DNA of 33,220 bases from an uncultured Prevotella sp. Its GTDB lineage: Bacteria > Bacteroidota > Bacteroidia > Bacteroidales > Bacteroidaceae. Of the stretch, positions 17,215 to 27,509 are shown piece by piece (the stretch's first letter is position 1; each line of letters opens with the position of its first letter). The translations under genes and the position numbers were made by a program. The stretch spans positions 1 through 33,220 of the forward strand of contig CAMHPC010000014.1 in assembly GCA_946186945.1 (NCBI GenBank), given 5' to 3'. The notes under the pieces were generated by a model, which was not told the origin of the DNA, searched no databases, and saw only the letters and a program-made list of their open reading frames with translations.

Positions 17215-20200
17215 CTATACAATACCTGGCACAGCAACTGGCCCGCACCCCGCAGTGCCAAGCACTCGTCTCACTACTCAACGACGACTCCATACGTCGT
17301 GCCTTCATTGATGGACTTACAGCATCGGCTGCACCACTGATGCTGGCTGCCTGTTGCGACATGTTGCAAAGAACCATTCTCGTGGTGACGCAAGACAATG
17401 AGGAGGCAAACTACTTCAATAATGACCTCACTCAGATCCTCGGAGGGGATAGGGTGATGCTCTTCCCTTCTTCCTACAAAAGGGCGGCGAAATACGGACA
17501 GCACGATGCCGCCAACGAGATACTGCGCACTGAGGTGCTGGCTGCGCTGGCATCGCCTAATGCCAAAGTCGACTTTATCGTCTCGTCTCCTGAGGCACTG
17601 AGCGAATGGGTGGTGTCACAGAAACAACTCTCTTCTTGTATCATCTCACTCTCTCAGGGCGCGGCTGCCGATGTGTCGGACATAGCACAGCAACTGCGCT
17701 CACATGGCTTTCAAGAGGTGGACTATGTATACGAACCGGGACAGTTCGCTCTGCGTGGCAGCATACTCGATGTGTTCTCCTTCTCATGCGAACGGCCCTT
17801 CCGTATCGACTTCTTCGGCGATGAGATAGATACCATACGTACCTTCGATGTGCAAAACCAACTCTCGCTCGAGAACAGAAACCATGTGGATATACTGCCA
17901 AGGGTGGACAGTAGCACCACCACACAGCGGGCATCCTTCTTCTCTATGCTGCCCGAGGACACGGTGATAGCAGTGAGAGACCAACGATATGTGCTCAATG
18001 CCATAAGCAATATCCATGAGGAGGGCTTTTCCTCACAGCATGTCACGCAACAACTGGAGAATGCCAACGAGATGGAACGGCAGGAGATACAGCGGCAACT
18101 GCAAAGCGACAACCATTTCATCAGCGGCACTGTGGCTGAGGAAGCCATGACGCTGTTACGCACGGTGGAGTGGGGCGCTCATCCCACAGATGCTGCCGAT
18201 GCCACACTCCACTTCCATACGGCGCCACAACCTCTCTTTCACAAGAATATACCGCTGCTGCTCACTACGCTCGCCGACTATCAGAGACACGGCTACCAAC
18301 TATATGTGTTGGCAGACAGCGAGAAACAGATACAACGACTGGCTGAAATAGTAAAACAGGACGAAACAGCACAGATACAACTCGTGGGTGTGAACCGCAC
18401 GCTGCACGAGGGATACGTAGACCATGACCTGCGTTCATGCTTCTTCACCGACCACCAGATCTTTGACCGCTTTCATAAATACCAGTCACGCAGCGATGCT
18501 GCAAGGGCTGGAAAGATGGCTCTCACTATGAAAGAACTGCAAGAGATGGAACCGGGCGACTATGTGGTGCATGTGGATTTCGGTATCGGACGCTTTGCCG
18601 GACTGGTTCGAGTGCCCACCGGAGACAGTTATCAGGAGATGATACGCATACAGTATCAACGGGGGGATACGGTAGACGTGAGCATTCACTCGCTATACAA
18701 GATTTCCAAATACCGACGCAGCGACACAGGCGAACCACCACGTATGAGCACACTGGGCACTGGGGCGTGGGAACGTATGAAGGAGCGTACCAAAACACGG
18801 ATAAAGGATATAGCACGCGACCTTATCAAACTGTATGCCAAACGAAGACACGAGAAAGGACATGCTTTCGCACCGGATACGTATATGCAACATGAACTGG
18901 AGGCCAGTTTCATATACGAAGACACTCCCGACCAACTGAAGGCTACACAAGAGGTGAAGGCGGATATGGAAAGCAACAGACCCATGGACAGGCTGGTATG
19001 CGGCGACGTGGGATTTGGCAAGACGGAGGTGGCGGTACGGGCAGCATGCAAGGCGGCTGCCGACGGGAAACAGGTGGCGGTATTGGTACCTACCACTGTG
19101 CTCGCTTTCCAACACTACCAGACGTTCTCTGAACGATTGAAGGAGATGCCCATCAAGGTGGAATATCTCTCCAGGGCACGGACAGCAAAACAAACGCGGC
19201 AGATACTCGCACAACTGAAGGATGGACAGATAGATGTTCTCATAGGCACTCACAAAATGCTGGGAAAGGATGTGCAATGGCATGATGTGGGACTACTCAT
19301 CATCGACGAGGAACAGAAATTCGGGGTGGCTACCAAGGAGAAAATACGCAAACTGCGCACCAATATCGATACTCTCACCCTCTCTGCCACGCCTATACCA
19401 CGCACGCTGCAGTTCTCGCTCATGGGAGCAAGGGATATGAGTATCATGCGTACACCACCACCCAATCGCTATCCTATATATACCGAACTCACTACCTTCC
19501 ACCACGAGGTGATAGCAGATGCCATAGGATACGAGATGAGTAGAAACGGACAGGTGTTCTTCGTCAATGACCGTATCTCGCAACTCACTCAGATTGAACA
19601 AACCATACATCGCTATGTGCCTGACGCACGGGTGGTGATAGGACATGGACAGATGAAGCCCGAGGAACTGGAACGTATCATCATGGGATTTATCAATTAC
19701 GACTATGATGTGCTGCTATCTACTACGATAATAGAGAATGGTATTGATATACCAAATGCTAATACCATCATCATCAATGATGCTCACCACTTCGGACTCT
19801 CTGACCTGCACCAGATGCGAGGACGGGTGGGACGAAGCAATCGTAAGGCCTTCTGCTACCTGCTGGCTCCGCCCAAACAACTGCTGCGCGAGGATGCACG
19901 ACGACGACTGGAGGCTCTGGAGAATTTCTCTGAACTGGGCAGTGGCTTCTCACTTGCCATGCAAGACTTGGATATACGAGGGGCTGGCAACCTGCTCGGT
20001 GCGGAGCAAAGCGGATTTATGGAGGACCTGGGGTACGAGACTTATCAGAAAATCCTCACACAGGCGGTCACAGAACTGAAAAACGAGGAGTTTGCCGATT
20101 TCTATCGTGAGGAGATGAAGCAGGGTAGAAAGGTGAAGGCTGATGAGTTCGTGGACGATTGTACGGTGGAAAGCGACTTGGAGATGTATTTTCCCGATTC

Positions 20201-20609
20201 ATACGTGCCCGGCAGCAGTGAGAGAATGCTGCTGTATCGTGAACTGGACAATATCGCTACCGACAACGAACTGGAGGCTTACAGAAAACGGCTGGAGGAC
20301 AGATTCGGACCCGTGCCGCGACAGGGTGTGGAACTGATGCAGGTGGTGGCTCTGCGCAGATTGGGCAAACAACTGGGATGCGAGAAGATAATCTTGAAGA
20401 ACGAGCGTATGCAAATGCAGTTCGTGAGCACTGCCGACAGCCCCTTCTATCAGAGCGAGAGTTTCGAACAGATATTGCAGTATATCACCCGTCATACCAT
20501 GCGATGCAACCTCAAGGAGGTGAAGGGGCATCGTGCCATGGTGGTGAGTGATGTGTCGTCGGTGGGTGAGGCGGTCTTCACCCTGCGGCAGATAATAGAA
20601 GGGAAATAA
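17211..20609 (+). CDS. mfd: Transcription-repair coupling factor
   Basis: 1132 aa; UvrB-like N-terminus, RNAP-interaction region (YVVHVDFGIGRFAGL), helicase motifs (CGDVGFGKTEVAVRAA, IIDEEQKFGV, LSATPIPRTLQ, GRVGRSNRKAFCYLL). ATGA overlap with the preceding gene. Confidence 0.97.
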   Translation: MTIQYLAQQLARTPQCQALVSLLNDDSIRRAFIDGLTASAAPLMLAACCDMLQRTILVVTQDNEEANYFNNDLTQILGGDRVMLFPSSYKRAAKYGQHDAANEILRTEVLAALASPNAKVDFIVSSPEALSEWVVSQKQLSSCIISLSQGAAADVSDIAQQLRSHGFQEVDYVYEPGQFALRGSILDVFSFSCERPFRIDFFGDEIDTIRTFDVQNQLSLENRNHVDILPRVDSSTTTQRASFFSMLPEDTVIAVRDQRYVLNAISNIHEEGFSSQHVTQQLENANEMERQEIQRQLQSDNHFISGTVAEEAMTLLRTVEWGAHPTDAADATLHFHTAPQPLFHKNIPLLLTTLADYQRHGYQLYVLADSEKQIQRLAEIVKQDETAQIQLVGVNRTLHEGYVDHDLRSCFFTDHQIFDRFHKYQSRSDAARAGKMALTMKELQEMEPGDYVVHVDFGIGRFAGLVRVPTGDSYQEMIRIQYQRGDTVDVSIHSLYKISKYRRSDTGEPPRMSTLGTGAWERMKERTKTRIKDIARDLIKLYAKRRHEKGHAFAPDTYMQHELEASFIYEDTPDQLKATQEVKADMESNRPMDRLVCGDVGFGKTEVAVRAACKAAADGKQVAVLVPTTVLAFQHYQTFSERLKEMPIKVEYLSRARTAKQTRQILAQLKDGQIDVLIGTHKMLGKDVQWHDVGLLIIDEEQKFGVATKEKIRKLRTNIDTLTLSATPIPRTLQFSLMGARDMSIMRTPPPNRYPIYTELTTFHHEVIADAIGYEMSRNGQVFFVNDRISQLTQIEQTIHRYVPDARVVIGHGQMKPEELERIIMGFINYDYDVLLSTTIIENGIDIPNANTIIINDAHHFGLSDLHQMRGRVGRSNRKAFCYLLAPPKQLLREDARRRLEALENFSELGSGFSLAMQDLDIRGAGNLLGAEQSGFMEDLGYETYQKILTQAVTELKNEEFADFYREEMKQGRKVKADEFVDDCTVESDLEMYFPDSYVPGSSERMLLYRELDNIATDNELEAYRKRLEDRFGPVPRQGVELMQVVALRRLGKQLGCEKIILKNERMQMQFVSTADSPFYQSESFEQILQYITRHTMRCNLKEVKGHRAMVVSDVSSVGEAVFTLRQIIEGK

Positions 20610-20635
20610 GTGCTTAACCTGGCTGCCACACTATG

Positions 20636-21427
20636 CTATACACGCTGACGTACTGCCTCAAAGAGCAGTATGGCGGCACTGACCGATACGTTGAGCGAAT
20701 CGATACGCCCCTGCATGGGTATGCGGATGTGGGTGTCGGCTGCCTGGCGCCATTGGGTGGTCAGTCCGGTCGACTCCGTTCCCATCACTATGGCAGTGCC
20801 ACGACTCATATCACTTGCATAATAAGGCACGGAGTCTTGCAGTTGGGCGGTGAGTATCTGTATACCTCTGCTCTTGAGAAACGATATGCATTCTTCCGAT
20901 GTGCATGCCACACAGGGCACCGTAAAAAAGGCTCCCACGCTGCTACGTATCAGGTTGGGGTTGTACAGGTCGGTCAGTGGGTCGCACACTATCACGGCAT
21001 CGGCGGCAGCAGCATCGGCACTGCGGAGTATCGCTCCCAGATTGCCTGGCTTCTCCACACTCTCCAATACCATGAGTAGAGGACGGGAAGAAAGGGACAG
21101 GTCGGTCAACCTGCGCTCACGGCTGCGGAGTATGGCGGCACACCCCTCGGTGCTCTCCCTGTATGCCATGCGACTGTATACCGCAGGTGTCACATCTACT
21201 ACATTGACTCCAGGTGGGCACTTTTCGCTGAGGAACTGCTCGCCTGACAAGGGACGGCAGACGAATAGGGTGTCTATCTTGTATCCGGCAGACAGGGCAT
21301 GATGCAGTTCGCGACGACCCTCCAATACGAAACAGCCCGACTGACGGCGCTCTGACGATTTCTGTTGTAACAGCAGATAGCGGCGCACCTTGGCATTGTG
21401 CACGCTCGTTATTGTCTCTCTTTCCAT
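20636..21427 (-). CDS. TrmH/SpoU family RNA methyltransferase
   Basis: LLMVLESVEKPGNLGAILRSADAAAADAVIVCD...NPNLIRSSVGAFFTVP...VMGTESTGL...IPMQGRIDSLNVSVSAAILLFEAVRQ. Start at 21427 (MERETITSVHN). Confidence 0.93.
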   Translation of the reverse strand: MERETITSVHNAKVRRYLLLQQKSSERRQSGCFVLEGRRELHHALSAGYKIDTLFVCRPLSGEQFLSEKCPPGVNVVDVTPAVYSRMAYRESTEGCAAILRSRERRLTDLSLSSRPLLMVLESVEKPGNLGAILRSADAAAADAVIVCDPLTDLYNPNLIRSSVGAFFTVPCVACTSEECISFLKSRGIQILTAQLQDSVPYYASDMSRGTAIVMGTESTGLTTQWRQAADTHIRIPMQGRIDSLNVSVSAAILLFEAVRQRV

Positions 21428-21512
21428 AGCACTTGCAAAAGTAGGGAAAAATCGGGAAATACTCGGCTCTTTTACCAAATCTTGTTTTTTTTTGTTACTT
21501 TTGCCGACTGTT

Positions 21513-22958
21513 ATGCTGATACTCGTCACACTCTTACTGTATTTCTCGCTGCTCCTTCTCATTAGCCGTCTTACCGCAGGGCGGAGCGACAACGACACAT
21601 TCTATCGCGGCGGCAGACGGTCACCGTGGTACATGGTGGCTTTTGGCATGGTGGGTGCCTCTATCTCTGGTGTCACCTTCGTCTCAGTGCCAGGTATGGT
21701 GATGCTCTCCGATATGACCTATATGCAAACCTGCATAGGTTTCTTCTTCGGCTATCTGGTAGTGGCATTTGTGCTGTTGCCCATCTACTACCGTTTTCGC
21801 CTCACTACCATATACGGCTTCTTGCAGCAGCGTCTGGGTGGACGCTCATATCGCACAGGGGCCTCATTCTTCCTCCTCAGCAAGATGACGGGGGCAGCGG
21901 CACGGTTTTATATGGTGTGTATCATATTGCAGGAGTTTGTGTTCTCGCAGTGGCATGTGCCCTTCATAGTCACGGTGCCACTCATGGTGCTGCTCATATG
22001 GTTTTATACCCGTCGGGGAGGTATACGTACTTTGGTATGGACCGATACCCTGCAGACTGCCAGCATGTTTACCGCCCTCATACTGATTATCGTACACGTC
22101 ACCCACACGCTGGGCATGAACGTGGGCGAAGCGATACAGGCGGTGGCTGCTGATGAGCATAGCAGGATTTTCGTGATGGACGATTGGTGGTCTAAGCAGA
22201 ATTTCTGGAAACAGTTTCTCAGTGGTGTGTTCATCACTATCGTAATGACGGGTCTGGACCAGGATATGATGCAGAAAAACCTCACTTGCCGTAACCTGCG
22301 CGATGCTCAGAAGGATATGTGTACGTATGGCATAGCCTTTGTGCCTGCCAATCTCCTCTTCCTCTCGCTGGGTGTGCTGCTCACCATGTTGGCTGCTCGT
22401 CAGGGTGTGGTGGTCACATCGCCCGATGCTCTCGTTCCCACTTTTGCTGCATCGGGTGCTCTCGGACTGGTGGTAGTGGCACTATTCACAGTGGGTATTG
22501 TGGCTGCTTCTTTCTCCTCAGCCGACTCTGCCATGACTGCCATGACCACATCATACTGTGTGGACCTGTTGCAGAAACCCGATGATGAGCGCCTGCGCCA
22601 CAGGGTGCATGTGGGGGTGGCAGTGGCATTCACCTTGTGTATCCTGCTCTTCCGCATGCTGCATTCCGATAGTGTCATAGATGCTATCTATGTGATGTGC
22701 GGATATACCTACGGACCGCTCCTCGGACTCTTCGCATACGCCATTTTCACCAAACGGGGAGTAGATGACCGTATGGTGCCCTATATCGCCGTCATCTCGC
22801 CTCTATTATGCTTTGCACTCGATACGGTGGTGTCGCATCTGGTGGGATATAAGTTTGGTTACGAACTTCTCATGCTCAACGGATTGCTCACCTTCTTGGG
22901 GTTGTGGCTCTTCCGCCGACCTGCTCCCTATTCACTTCCTGATGAGGGTACTGCCTGA
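21513..22958 (+). CDS. Sodium:solute symporter family protein
   Basis: Multiple TM helices; SSS-family pattern (ASISGVTFVSVPG, GGRSYRTGASFFLLSKMTGAAARFYM, SFSSADSAMTAMTTSY). Start at 21513. Confidence 0.88.
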   Translation: MLILVTLLLYFSLLLLISRLTAGRSDNDTFYRGGRRSPWYMVAFGMVGASISGVTFVSVPGMVMLSDMTYMQTCIGFFFGYLVVAFVLLPIYYRFRLTTIYGFLQQRLGGRSYRTGASFFLLSKMTGAAARFYMVCIILQEFVFSQWHVPFIVTVPLMVLLIWFYTRRGGIRTLVWTDTLQTASMFTALILIIVHVTHTLGMNVGEAIQAVAADEHSRIFVMDDWWSKQNFWKQFLSGVFITIVMTGLDQDMMQKNLTCRNLRDAQKDMCTYGIAFVPANLLFLSLGVLLTMLAARQGVVVTSPDALVPTFAASGALGLVVVALFTVGIVAASFSSADSAMTAMTTSYCVDLLQKPDDERLRHRVHVGVAVAFTLCILLFRMLHSDSVIDAIYVMCGYTYGPLLGLFAYAIFTKRGVDDRMVPYIAVISPLLCFALDTVVSHLVGYKFGYELLMLNGLLTFLGLWLFRRPAPYSLPDEGTA

Positions 22959-24995
22959 CAACGACTTGTCATCGGCATGCAGGTTTACTATGTATACTCC
23001 TTGTGGCAGCGTGCTTAGGTTCATATTGTCCTGCATGTCCACCTGACGCAGTTTCCGTCCCTGCATGTCATACACGGTCATGCTGTATTGATGACCTTTC
23101 ATTGCATTGCCATCTATGCTCAGCGTGTTTCCGTCCCATTCCATCTTCATATCACTGCCCAACATACGTGGCTCTGCTATGCCGTCGGCCACATTGAGCA
23201 CGTGCAGCAGACCGTTGTATACATCCACTTGTCCCCAGCCGTATTTGTGGTTGGGATAGTCCATCGTACGCTCGGGGTGGGTGGAAGTGGCTCGTATGGT
23301 TGCCTTCACATCTTCGGGTGTGAGGGTGGGACACGCCTGCAGCCATACTGCAACGGCACCTGCCATCACAGGCGACGCCATGGAGGTGCCACTCAGGGAT
23401 ATGAAGTAATACATCTTGTTGTTGTACAGCACACTGTAACTGCCGCTGTTGCCCCGCGAGGAGAAACTGTTGGCTGCGGAGATGATATTGCTCCCCGGTG
23501 CCACTACATCGGGCTTCATGCGATGGTCTATGGTAGGTCCTACGCTGGAGAAGTATGACAGTAGGCCGGCTCCGTTGGAATAGTTGGTGCTGCCCACGCA
23601 TATTATGCAGTCCAGTTCTGCCGGCCAACCTAAGTTGTATCCTGTTTGAAGGTAGTTGTTGGCACCGGTACTGCTCAGAGGGCATACGAAGATGTCGCTC
23701 AGCAGTTCGGCTTCACCTTCTCCTTGCAGGGTGATGGTGCAGTTGTTGTAATAGGGATAGGAGAGGGTGGGGTAGTTGCCACGAAATGCATATACGGTAC
23801 CTATGGAGTCGGCCTCGCAGTCCACTCTCTCAGCACTGATAGTCACGGTATTGCCGTCTATCAATCGCGAAAGCGAGAGGTACTGTCCCTCAGCCTCTCT
23901 TATCTCTGCGGTATTGAAGGTGAAGGTGTTGTTGCCCAGTCGTATCACCACGTTCATCTCGCTGTTGGTGCGCACGTCGGCGATGATTTCTGGGTCCAGC
24001 ACCCCCACATCCATCATCACCGTAGTGCTCTGCACACTGGCGGGCTTCACCACGTAGCGGTATTTATCACCATCGTTGCCTGCTGCCGACACTATGATAT
24101 GTCCGGCACCTACCAACGTCTCTAAGGCTTCACGCTCCAGCGTGCGTCCTATGGCGAAGGTGGTGCTCTCGCCGTTGCTGAAATTGATCACACAAGGCTG
24201 CTGGTGGGCATCGGCATAGTCGAATAGACGCTTGAATCCCAATATACAGCGGGCGGAGGTGATGCCACCGTCAGGACTTTCAAATTCCGAGCGCTCCGAA
24301 TTGAAGTCGGCCACGCAAAGATCGGCACCAGGGGCAATGCCATGAAACTGCAGTACCTCGCTGCCTGCCATGATACCCAGTACATGGGTGCCGTGTGCGC
24401 TATTGCCCACCGAGTGTTGTGCCTGCGTGATGGTCTCGGGAGTGGTATATTCTTTTCCCCATATACCGTCGCTGTTCTTTTGGTTGAAGTCTATGAAGTA
24501 TTTCACACGTGTCTTGCCGTCGTCGTCGAGAAAGAAGGGGTGGGTGAAGTCGTGACCACAGTCTACGCTTCCTGCTATCACCCCTGTTCCGTCAAAGGCC
24601 TGTGGCAGGTCGGTACCTGCATAGGCAGGGGTGGCATTCACATATCCCGGTGTCACCCGCATCTCGGGCCTTGGCATACGTTCCGCCTCCAGGCGCTGCA
24701 CGCAAGCCTCACTTGCCAATGTCTCTATCCTGGCTATGGGCACATCTGCCACCAGCACTTCACCTATGGTGGCAAGTAGTGTGCCGCCATGGCGCGACAG
24801 CACGCTCGATGCGTCGCCATCGCATTTCATCAACAGACAGATATGGCGGTTGTCCTGACTGCTGAGAGTTTGCCGGTGATGCTGGCGCACGACATGGCGC
24901 AGGGCAGGAGACAGTTTGTGGCTGTCTCTCAGTGCCTGTGCCGGGAGCGTCAGATACATCAGTATGGCGCATAGCAGTAGTGATAGTCGTTTCAT
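22932..24995 (-). CDS. S8 family serine peptidase with T9SS-type C-terminal sorting domain
   Basis: Signal peptide; catalytic motifs GSVDCGHDFTHP, HGTHVLGIMAG, SGTSMASPVMAGAVA; C-terminus MTVYDMQGRKLRQ...LPQGVYIVNL. Confidence 0.92.
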   Translation of the reverse strand: MKRLSLLLCAILMYLTLPAQALRDSHKLSPALRHVVRQHHRQTLSSQDNRHICLLMKCDGDASSVLSRHGGTLLATIGEVLVADVPIARIETLASEACVQRLEAERMPRPEMRVTPGYVNATPAYAGTDLPQAFDGTGVIAGSVDCGHDFTHPFFLDDDGKTRVKYFIDFNQKNSDGIWGKEYTTPETITQAQHSVGNSAHGTHVLGIMAGSEVLQFHGIAPGADLCVADFNSERSEFESPDGGITSARCILGFKRLFDYADAHQQPCVINFSNGESTTFAIGRTLEREALETLVGAGHIIVSAAGNDGDKYRYVVKPASVQSTTVMMDVGVLDPEIIADVRTNSEMNVVIRLGNNTFTFNTAEIREAEGQYLSLSRLIDGNTVTISAERVDCEADSIGTVYAFRGNYPTLSYPYYNNCTITLQGEGEAELLSDIFVCPLSSTGANNYLQTGYNLGWPAELDCIICVGSTNYSNGAGLLSYFSSVGPTIDHRMKPDVVAPGSNIISAANSFSSRGNSGSYSVLYNNKMYYFISLSGTSMASPVMAGAVAVWLQACPTLTPEDVKATIRATSTHPERTMDYPNHKYGWGQVDVYNGLLHVLNVADGIAEPRMLGSDMKMEWDGNTLSIDGNAMKGHQYSMTVYDMQGRKLRQVDMQDNMNLSTLPQGVYIVNLHADDKSLSGSTLIRK

Positions 24996-25023
24996 ACCTG
25001 TCGTCCTTCTTCGTTCACTTCGT

Positions 25024-25965
25024 TTACAGACTGCGCAGGTAGCGGTCGGCTTCTATGGCTGCCTTGCATCCGCTGGCTGCTGCTGTCACAGCCTGACGGT
25101 AGTGGGGGTCTGCCACATCGCCTGCGGCATACACTCCGGGCAGTTTGGTGCACGGTGTGCCGTCGATGGTCTTTATGTATCCTGTCTCGTCGGTGTCCAA
25201 CCACTGTTTGAACACATCACTGTTGGGCTTGTGTCCTATGGCGAGGAAGAAACCGTCTATAGGCAGGTCGTAGCGCTGCTCGTCGCTCTCACCCATACGT
25301 TTCACTACATGGGCACCTTCCACACCATACTCGCCAAAGAGTCCCAGTGTGTTGTGCTCGAATAGCACCTCTATATTGTCAGTATCCATCACTCTCTGCT
25401 TCATCACTTCCGAGGCACGCAGGAAGGGCTTGCGCACTATCATATATACCTTCTTGGCAAGTGAAGCCAGATAGAGTGCTTCCTCGCATGCGGTATCGCC
25501 GCCGCCTACCACGGCTACTGTGCGCTTGCGGTAAAAGAAACCGTCGCAGGTGGCACATGCCGATACTCCCTGACCCATGTATTTCTTCTCATCATCCAAT
25601 CCTAAGTACTTGGCGGAGGCGCCGGTGGCTATTATCACCGTGTCGGCTTCTATCTCTACACCGCGGTCGGTGGTGAGCACGTAGGGCTGACTACTCAGGT
25701 CGGCACTTGCTATCTCGCCATCGCGCAGGTCGGTGCCGAACCGCTCTGCCTGTTTGCGCAGTTGCATCATCATCTCATTGCCGTCCACACCCTCAGGATA
25801 ACCGGGAAAATTCTCTACAGTGGTGGTCTGGGTCAACTGTCCACCCGTCTGCATACCGCAATACTCTACTGGTGAGAGATTGGCTCGGGCAGCATAGATG
25901 GCTGCTGTATATCCTGCAGGACCACTGCCTATAATAAGGCATTTCACATGTTCTCTTCCGTTCAT
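25024..25965 (-). CDS. trxB: Thioredoxin-disulfide reductase
   Basis: CLIIGSGPAGYTAAIYAARA...ACATCDGFFYRKRTVAVVGGGDTACEEALYL...GVYAAGDVAD. Confidence 0.96.
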   Translation of the reverse strand: MNGREHVKCLIIGSGPAGYTAAIYAARANLSPVEYCGMQTGGQLTQTTTVENFPGYPEGVDGNEMMMQLRKQAERFGTDLRDGEIASADLSSQPYVLTTDRGVEIEADTVIIATGASAKYLGLDDEKKYMGQGVSACATCDGFFYRKRTVAVVGGGDTACEEALYLASLAKKVYMIVRKPFLRASEVMKQRVMDTDNIEVLFEHNTLGLFGEYGVEGAHVVKRMGESDEQRYDLPIDGFFLAIGHKPNSDVFKQWLDTDETGYIKTIDGTPCTKLPGVYAAGDVADPHYRQAVTAAASGCKAAIEADRYLRSL

Positions 25966-25984
25966 TGTTCTTTCAGCTTTTATT

Positions 25985-26015
25985 GAAGAATGCCCGTAGG
26001 GCGCGGGCATTCTTC
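25985..26015. terminator. Intrinsic terminator-like hairpin between gpx and trxB
   Basis: GAAGAATGCCCG-TAGGGCG-CGGGCATTCTTC: perfect 12-bp stem, 7-nt loop. Confidence 0.75.
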
Positions 26016-26025
26016 TCGTATTGTC

Positions 26026-26577
26026 TTATTTAAGTAACTGCTGTATCTGTTGTTCTATCTCTTCCACCGGAGTCGTGGGCTCAAAGCGTGCCACTACCAG
26101 TCCCACCTTGTTCACGAGAAATTTGGTGAAGTTCCACTTTATGTCGTTCTTCTCTTTGTAGTTGGGGTCTTCCTTGGATAGCATCTCATCGAGTATATGT
26201 GCTATGGGGTGCTCCATATTCCATCCGGCGAAGCCCTTCTGCTCTTTCAGATATTTGAACAGTGGGTCGGCATCATCGCCGTTCACCTTCACCTTCTTGA
26301 AGCGTGGAAACTCGGTGCCATAGTTCAACTTGCAGAAATTGTGTATAGTCTCATCAGGACCGGGAGCCTGCTGACCAAACTGGTTGCAGGGGAAGTCGAG
26401 TATCTCGAAACCCTGACTGTGATATTTCTCGTATAGTTTCTCCAACTCTTCGTACTGCGGAGTGAACCCACATTTCGTGGCGGTGTTTACTATGAGCAAT
26501 ACTTCATTGGCATAACTCTTGAGGGCTACATTTCCACCCTTCCTGTCTTTTACAGTGAAATCAAAAACTGTCTTCAT
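26026..26577 (-). CDS. Glutathione peroxidase family protein (Cys-type)
   Basis: VLLIVNTATKCGFTPQYEELEKLYEKY...LDFPCNQFGQQAPG...IKWNFTKFLV; active-site Cys, not Sec. Confidence 0.95.
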   Translation of the reverse strand: MKTVFDFTVKDRKGGNVALKSYANEVLLIVNTATKCGFTPQYEELEKLYEKYHSQGFEILDFPCNQFGQQAPGPDETIHNFCKLNYGTEFPRFKKVKVNGDDADPLFKYLKEQKGFAGWNMEHPIAHILDEMLSKEDPNYKEKNDIKWNFTKFLVNKVGLVVARFEPTTPVEEIEQQIQQLLK

Positions 26578-26633
26578 TATTCTATTTAGGTTGTTATAGT
26601 ATTCTTTAGATATTCTAGATACTCTAGATATAT

Positions 26634-27392
26634 TTATTCCAGGGTTATGTCAACTATCTGGCGCCAGTATTTTGGCAGTTCCTTTTTGCTCTTATATGCC
26701 TTTATGGTCTTGCCATTCTTGTCTTTCTTCTCAAACATGCTGCATTTCTTGCCAGTAATTTTTGTCTGCTCCTGGGGAATGGAGTAGTAGAACAGGTTGT
26801 CGGTCTCTACCAACTCGTTGCCTTTCCATTCCATCTTGCTGAAAGAATATTCCCAGGCACTGTTTGATCCGCTCAGGTATATGGCAGCCTCGTGAGGTGA
26901 GAAGACGGGGTTTTGCAGCGAAGGCTCACCCAGTTTGCCTATACGCTCAAACTTATTCCTTTCGGGGTTCCAGAGCAGTATGGTGCTGTAGGTGCGCGAC
27001 TCTCCCGGTCCGAGGAAGATATCCGTATGTCCGTCGAAGTTGGCATCTACAAAGTGAATCATGGTCTCTGCAGGCTGGTCGTACCAGTCGGTGAAGAGCT
27101 CTTCCTCTCCGGCGAACACCTGTGTCTGTTTACCGTCAATGTATATCACAGCCTTTTGTTGCCCTTCGTCATCTTTGCTCAGCACCACGTTTATGTGTGA
27201 GTCTTTCTGTGCACACTGCGACAGCTTCCATGGATAACTCTCCTTCATGGTCTTTGTCGGTTCAGCGATTTCAGCCTCTGTACTAGTTTCAACGGCTTCT
27301 GTTGTTCCTGCCTTCTTGTCATCCTTGCCCTGTGTGGTACAGCACACCATGGTGAGTAGGAATGTTATCAGTGAAATACTAATTCTATTCAT
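26634..27392 (-). CDS. Lipoprotein with a DxNxDGxxD motif
   Basis: Lipobox (LLTMVCC); FVDANFDGHTDIFLGPG. Start at 27392 preferred over 27413. Confidence 0.65.
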   Translation of the reverse strand: MNRISISLITFLLTMVCCTTQGKDDKKAGTTEAVETSTEAEIAEPTKTMKESYPWKLSQCAQKDSHINVVLSKDDEGQQKAVIYIDGKQTQVFAGEEELFTDWYDQPAETMIHFVDANFDGHTDIFLGPGESRTYSTILLWNPERNKFERIGKLGEPSLQNPVFSPHEAAIYLSGSNSAWEYSFSKMEWKGNELVETDNLFYYSIPQEQTKITGKKCSMFEKKDKNGKTIKAYKSKKELPKYWRQIVDITLE

Positions 27393-27430
27393 GTCGTATT
27401 TTGTTAGGTTCATTGTTAATGTTTACGATA

Positions 27431-27461
27431 CAAAGTTAGCAAAATAAAACCAAACAGCAAA
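27431..27461 (-). promoter_or_regulatory. Promoter for the 26634-27392 lipoprotein gene
   Basis: Minus strand TTTG (27458-27461) - N19 - TAACTTTG (27431-27438). Confidence 0.7.
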
Positions 27462-27509
27462 GTTTCCCCTGTGTTTTTGCTTCATTTTTTCACTACATGA
27501 CTTGCTGTA

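Noticed and set aside
21428-21598. N-terminal extension of the RNA methyltransferase
   Set aside because: Serine/lysine-rich and overlaps the symporter start; homology begins at MERETITSVHN (21427).
26026-26577. Selenocysteine-containing glutathione peroxidase
   Set aside because: The active-site codon reads as Cys (ATKCGFT); there is no in-frame TGA.
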